From contig OZ199838.1 of NCBI GenBank assembly GCA_964304625.1, positions 7,626,001 through 7,690,000 on the forward strand: a DNA stretch of 64,000 bases, given 5' to 3'. The notes below the pieces were generated by a model. The model had not been told where the DNA came from. It ran no database searches and saw only the letters and a program-made list of their open reading frames with translations. Source of the DNA: Kudoa neothunni (Eukaryota > Cnidaria). The translations under genes were made by a program, and so were the position numbers. Within the stretch, counting starts at the first letter, position 1. Each line of letters opens with the position of its first letter. This document shows, piece after piece, positions 59,388 through 64,000 of the stretch.

Positions 59388-61378
59388 CCCCCGTACACAC
59401 ATTGGGGGTCAAAAATGGGCCCAGCCTCTTTATCAGCGATTTTCTTAAAATCTCTCTTACAGGATTTTAAGTAATTTTTCCTAATTTATGTTATTATTTT
59501 ATCAATTTAAAATATTTACTGAAATAAAAATAAAATTAATTTTAAACACTATTAAATCATCGCAACATTATAACTTCCGTTCCCCACATTGGGGGTCATT
59601 TTTGACCACCACTCTTTATTGGAAAATCTATGATAATTACTCTCTTAATTCTATGTATAATACCAAATAAAACTATTAAATATTCATTTAATTTAAAGAA
59701 TAAATCAAATAATTTTGAAGAAGAGAAAAATCTGAGTTTTTAGTGCGTCACGTGATCACAAAGATTCAAAATCAGCTGAACTTTAGTCTGTTTTAGAGAT
59801 GGAAAGAGATGAACATGAAATTCTATTGGATGACACTGATTCTGAGTTTAGCGACTATTTAATCGACAATCCTACATCCGATTATGATGATTCAAATGAT
59901 GAAACAGAATTTAGCACTAAATTGATTGCCACGTTGACTTCGAAAGATGGAGAAAAGTGGGTCTAAATAACCAACAAGATGCCAACGAAGAACTGACGCC
60001 GAAAATATTTTTAAATGCCAATCAGGTTTCAAACCGCATGGGCTAAAACGATCGGATACCCCATTCATGCATTTTGAACTTTCTTGATAACGAAATCCTA
60101 GATTTGATTGTTGAATGCACCATTCGTTATATAAAACCATGGATCAAAATTAACTATGATTATCAAAGATGATCTAATGAAATATATTGGTGACTGCATA
60201 ATGATTGGTTTAATGAAGGGTAAAACATGGATATCCGTGAGTTCTGGCCATCAAAGTATGGTCAATCTACAATAAATCAGTCAATCTCCATTAATTTATT
60301 TGAAAAAATATCTTCGTGTATGCGGTTTGATAAAAGAGAATCCAGAATACAAGATGACAAATTGGCTCCAATAGGAGAAGCTTTTGAGCACTTTATTGGA
60401 AATTGTCCAAAAAAATTATACACTAAACGAACAAATGACGGTTGGTGAGCAACTGGTGACATTTAGAGGGAGATGTGGTTTCAAAATGTACATTCCAAAT
60501 AAACCCGGACGTATGGTGTTAAAATATGGGCTTTGTGCGACTCAAAGAATGCCTACCTATTCAATGCAAAGGTATATCTTGGGAAAGAAAATGGCGAAGT
60601 ACAGTTTAATCAAGGGGAAAATGTTGTGAAAACTTTATGTGAACCGATTTTTAAATCCAGTCGAAATATCACAACAGATAATTTTTTCACTACTCTTTCC
60701 CTTGCAACATTTCTACTTAACCAAAAATTGACAATTGTAGGAACTGTTCGAAAAAATAAAACATTTTTGATACCAGGGTTTCAAATGTCGAAAGGAAATG
60801 AAGATAATAGTCAGCTCCTGTTTCAAGATAAGGTCACACTCGTCAAATACAACCCTAAGAAAAACAGAGCGGTTGTCTTGTTGTCAACATTCCACAGAGA
60901 TGCGAATATTGCTGAAGAAAGTCAAAAACCTGAAATTATATCTTACTATAATTCTACAAATGATGGGGTTGATACTCTTGATCATGTATTAAAATATTTT
61001 TCGGTAAAAAGAAAACACGAAGGTGGCCAATGGCTCTTTTTTATAATTTGTTAGACATCGCTGCATATAATGCCTACTTGTTGTACTGCCAAAAGCATCC
61101 GCATTCTATCTTTAAAACAGCCTAAAATCTTCCAGAACAATGCTAGAAAGTGGTGCCAAATCTGTATTCGTTCGAGGAGATTGAAAACGTCAATGCAGTG
61201 CAAATTATGCAATAAAGAAGAGATAATTTGCATTAAATGTTTTAAACTTAAACAATAACAATTAGAATTTTTTTAATTTTAAAAACGTTTTCATGTGTTT
61301 ATTTTTTAATGGGGGGGGGGGTCAAAAATGACCTCCAATGCGGGTTAACGTAAGTTTTTTTGCTCATGTGTACGAGGG
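59388..61378 (+). mobile_element. piggyBac element with TTAA target duplication
   Basis: The left end CCCCCGTACACACATTGGGG follows TTAA 59384-59387. The right end is the inverse of CCCTCGTACACATGAG, just before TTAA 61379-61382. The uninterrupted repeat copy A at 46.5 kb shows the pre-insertion site, confirming both borders. Internal GGGGGTCAAAAATG modules occur near each end. Length is 1991 bp. A poly-G run is at 61312-61321. Confidence 0.93.
59799..61258 (+). pseudogene. piggyBac transposase with several breaks
   Basis: It starts at ATG 59799 with an acidic N-terminus (MERDEHEILLDDTDSEFSDY). Pieces in changing frames follow to 60500: MTVGEQLVTFRGRCGFKMYI contains the first catalytic D position replaced by G (TVGEQ where relatives have TIDEQ). 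The long frame 60533-61054 has ITTDNFFTTLSLATFLLNQK (second D), LTIVGTVRKNK and YYNSTNDGVDTLDHVLKYFS (third D). After a stop at 61052 it ends with AAYNAYLLYCQKHP and a cysteine tail CQICIRSRR...CKLCNKEEIICIKC. Inactive. Confidence 0.87.
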
Positions 61379-61500
61379 TTAATACACTTTGTGAATTTTA
61401 TTAAGAAGCGTATCTATGCGAAATCTTCCCCAGGCAACGCTGGGCAATTCCCGCTGGTGTTTAACAAAATGTTTTAGTCGTATATACTTTTTTTATATAT
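61379..61500 (+). repeat. Dispersed repeat R, copy B, right part
   Basis: Continues the match to copy A after the piggyBac element: ATTAAGAAGCGTATCTATGC, GAAATCTTCCCCAGGCAACG and CTGGGCAATTCCCGC. Orientation is opposite to copy A. Confidence 0.75.
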
Positions 61501-61758
61501 GAAGTTTTAATATCCAGTAATACAGTGGGTGACGGGTATTTGGCACCTTTAGAATATCTAACGAAATAAAATAACGTCGAAAATAATAACTATAAAAAAG
61601 ATTGTAAATACATTTTAAAACTTATATTATTCAATTTAAAGAAATTTTCAAACTAAATTTAAAAATATAAATATGTTTTCAAGCGTTGATGGGTATTTGG
61701 CACTCTTTTCGCCCGGGTTAAATATTAAATCACGTGCAACACTTCAGTTTTGTAAAAC

Positions 61759-63501
61759 ATGGCTGATAAAAAGTGTATAAAGTGGTATTCTATTAGGGAG
61801 AAACATGATATCATCAGATTTTTTGAAAAGCAACCACCTAGAAATGGTAAAAGTCAAATTGTGAAGCATTTTAAACTTGCTTCAATATCGACCCTAAATG
61901 GAATTTTTAGCAAAAAAATCACAAATTATCGATTTTTATGAGAGTGGCTTAGTTAAAAAAAGTAGAAAAACTCTAAAAAAGGGAGATAATGATGAAACCG
62001 ACAATCACGTATACGAATGGTTCACTTGGATGCGACAAAATAAATTGGAGCTTTCATCGCAACAGATTATCGACCATCGTTATGAAATCAGCAAGGAATT
62101 CTGTAAAGATTCGAAATGTGTCGGTTATGGATGGTGTTATGTTTCTTAAGTGCGCTCACCCAACTACAGAATAACACACGCGCCCGACTGGGTCCAATAA
62201 ACTAATAATACTATGGGGTTTTTTAGCGTGGCGGATAGGCCGCCAATAATACGCAGTTATGGCTAATCCTTAACAGATGGTTTCGCGGATTTAAAGATAG
62301 ATTTAATCTCAGAAGATTTAACTTTGATGGAGATTCTAGTACCGCGAGCGACGATGTTGTGCCTGACTGGAAATCTCAATTAGAATCTATAATGGAGAAT
62401 TACGAAAAAAATAAAATCTTTAACTTGGATGAAATTGGTTTATTCTACCAACCACATCCGAGTAAAAGCTTGAAATTTTTTGTTTCTGTATATTGATACC
62501 GTTTAGTTTATACTAAGTTAATTAATATTGAGATGAATGTTTATCATTCATTATTAACTCATTTTTAATGTTAATATTTCAACTTTTAATGTTTAATTCC
62601 GCGATAAGTCGATTTTTTAGATTTCTAGAAGGAATGACATTTTATAGATTCTATTTAGGAAGAAGTCATATTTCGTCTAACGAGTCAAATTCCAAATGCA
62701 CCAAACGGTCAAAAAAACGAATAACGCCATTACTTGGGGCCTCCTTAATGGGAGAAAAGCTTGAGCCAATAGTCGTGGGTAATCATAGTCAACCACGATG
62801 TTTTAAAAATTTAAAAAGAAAATCGATCCCTTATTACCCAAATAAAAATGCCTGGATGACCACTGAAATATTTACTCAATATTTAATCCAAAAAAATCAA
62901 ATATTCAAAAACAAAAATTTGAAAGTTTTATGTTTGGTGGACAATGCAAACTGTTACCCTTCATTAAGTCTTTCCAACATTACGTTAATGTTTTTCCCAA
63001 AAAACACAACCTCTGTACTCCAACCGATGGATCAGGGTGTAATCAATTCAAGTCGATTTATAAGAAAAATTTGATTGAAAAATATACATTTCACGTCAAA
63101 AATAACTTAGATATAAAGTCTATTGATATTTTTGGATGCCTTGGTATTGATAAAGAAATCTTGGGAAAATGTCAGGCCGCAGACAATATCAAATTGTTTT
63201 CGAATGGCTGGCTTTATTTTCGAGAATAATAATACTGAAATTCCCCCTGTTCCATCCGAAGAATTAATCAATGTTGACCATACTTGCAATGAGTTAATGT
63301 AAAAATAGTCATTTGATGAAGAAGACGAAATTGAAAATATACCACATGATTCAACAGAGGCATCAAAATGTTTTGAATACCTATAAGGCTATTTTAAACT
63401 ATGCGGTTCTGATGTTTGGGGTTCACTTTATCGACTTGAAATGGAACTTTATAAGACATCGGAAAAAGTACGATTCAAACAAAGATATTAGATTAATTTA
63501 G
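61759..63501 (+). pseudogene. pogo/Tigger transposase, best preserved copy
   Basis: It starts at ATG 61759: the psq domain has REKHDIIRFFEKQPPRN and FKLASISTLNGIFSKK. A frame change near 61910 leads to ESGLVKKSRKTLKKGDNDET. After a small insertion the protein resumes with WFRGFKDRFNLRRFNFDGDS (62279-62338) and IFNLDEIGLFYQ (first D; 62419-62455). A gap of about 220 nt that may be an intron follows. The catalytic core then has SKKRITPLLGASLMGEKLEP, KVLCLVDNANCYPS (second D) and NTTSVLQPMDQGVINS (third D) at 62713-63057. Frame changes near 63050 and 63230 precede the acidic C-terminus, which ends by 63501. Confidence 0.87.
62135..62275. mobile_element. Small GC-richer insertion in pogo transposase
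   Basis: About 140 bp separate two halves of the GWFRGFK block of the transposase. GATGG occurs at both borders (62130-62134 and 62276-62280), like a 5-bp target duplication. The inserted piece contains TAGCGTGGCGGATAGGCC and CGCGCCCGAC, and is clearly richer in G+C than its surroundings. Class unknown. Confidence 0.45.
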
Positions 63502-63650
63502 TGATTCTAAGCATATTTTGAATTATTAATAAACACTTGTTTTAATAATGGATGTGAGCGCGTCGTTAGGTGCCAAGTAGCCAACACTGCGGGTTATTTG
63601 ACACTTTCCCCTCGGTCCCGTAGGGATTACATAAAACCCATCACCCACTG

Positions 63651-64000
63651 TAATATATTGAAAAACTCGTATAAAGAAATATTTAATCGATCGAATTCCA
63701 TTAATTGTTAACAATGAACCATTCGACAATTTAACTGTTTTAATGGATAACTTTTGAACTTCCATTATGTTACATGAATTTTTATCTAAATAATATAAAT
63801 TTTCACCTAGTAATTTCAAAAATAATAATGAAAAAATATCAGGAAACACATACTAATATATGACATAAACAGTGTATATAAGCTAATATTCGGCAAAAAT
63901 CTATTTTCGTATAACCTTAACTTTATGTTTATTAACAAACAGTTATTGTTTATTTCTTCAAAAAATATTACATTTTGTAAGCTCAAAAATTCGTATTAAT
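63651..64000. other. AT-rich flank, no gene seen
   Basis: No recognisable gene or repeat follows the pogo element up to the window end. Confidence 0.45.

Larger units (their letters stand above)
61523..63650 (+). mobile_element. pogo/Tigger element, subfamily with CAGTGGGTGA ends
   Basis: Termini CAGTGGGTGACGGG (61523) and the reverse complement of CAGTGGGTGATGGG (ending 63650) are both flanked by TA. Length is 2128 bp, including a 140-bp foreign segment at 62135-62275. The terminal motif differs from the CAGTAGGTAACC copies elsewhere in the window. Confidence 0.9.

Overview
This window looks like animal nuclear DNA: AT-rich, with host genes made of many small exons and very short introns (33 to about 70 nt where I could place both ends). 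The host proteins are animal-like: SCAMP, an RRM-bearing TRMT2A, RPL22, ATP synthase coupling factor 6 and an AGPAT/LCLAT-type acyltransferase. The rest is dominated by cut-and-paste DNA transposons. I recognised no reverse transcriptase, LTR or CRISPR, no credible tRNA or rRNA, and nothing prokaryotic. Short introns, AT richness and a class II-only transposon load would fit a streamlined parasitic animal such as a myxozoan cnidarian, but that is inference.

Layout. 0-1 kb: 3' end of a SCAMP paralogue (+). 1-4.2 kb: a hAT element beside a pogo remnant. 4.3-8.5 kb: ATP5PF (-), a possible RecA/RAD51-paralogue gene (+), an RRM protein gene (-) and a broken ZSWIM3-like domain. 8.5-12.9 kb: an IS630/Tc1-like element split by a pogo element, then the 3' half of a second hAT copy. 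14.1-15.4 kb: a second type of IS630/Tc1-like element with TA-flanked TIRs. 15.7-18.3 kb: TRMT2A (+). 20.6-24.7 kb: a SCAMP gene (-) with one intron enlarged by a pogo element. 25.6-30.8 kb: a mariner opened by two further elements, one of them itself opened by a hAT-like MITE. 30.9-34.4 kb: a hAT with a perfect 8-bp target duplication. 35.2-41.0 kb: a piggyBac split by a ZMYM1-type hAT. 42.9-44.6 kb: lysophospholipid acyltransferase (+). 49.0-51.1 kb: a chimeric transposase joining a Merlin/ISXO2-type zinc-ribbon domain to a Hermes-like hAT transposase (-), crossed by a 200-base gap. 52.0-52.5 kb: complete RPL22 (+), framed by two nearly identical, inverted piggyBac termini. 53.4-63.7 kb: more piggyBac, IS630-like and pogo elements, one piggyBac with an empty-site counterpart 13 kb away.

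The host genes serve unrelated housekeeping roles (membrane traffic, tRNA m5U methylation, ribosome, ATP synthase, lipid remodelling) and form no pathway or operon. The structure of the window comes from repeated, datable transposon insertion into gene-poor spacers and into one intron. Exon structures were built by hand from splice signals and family similarity, so exact ends are provisional.
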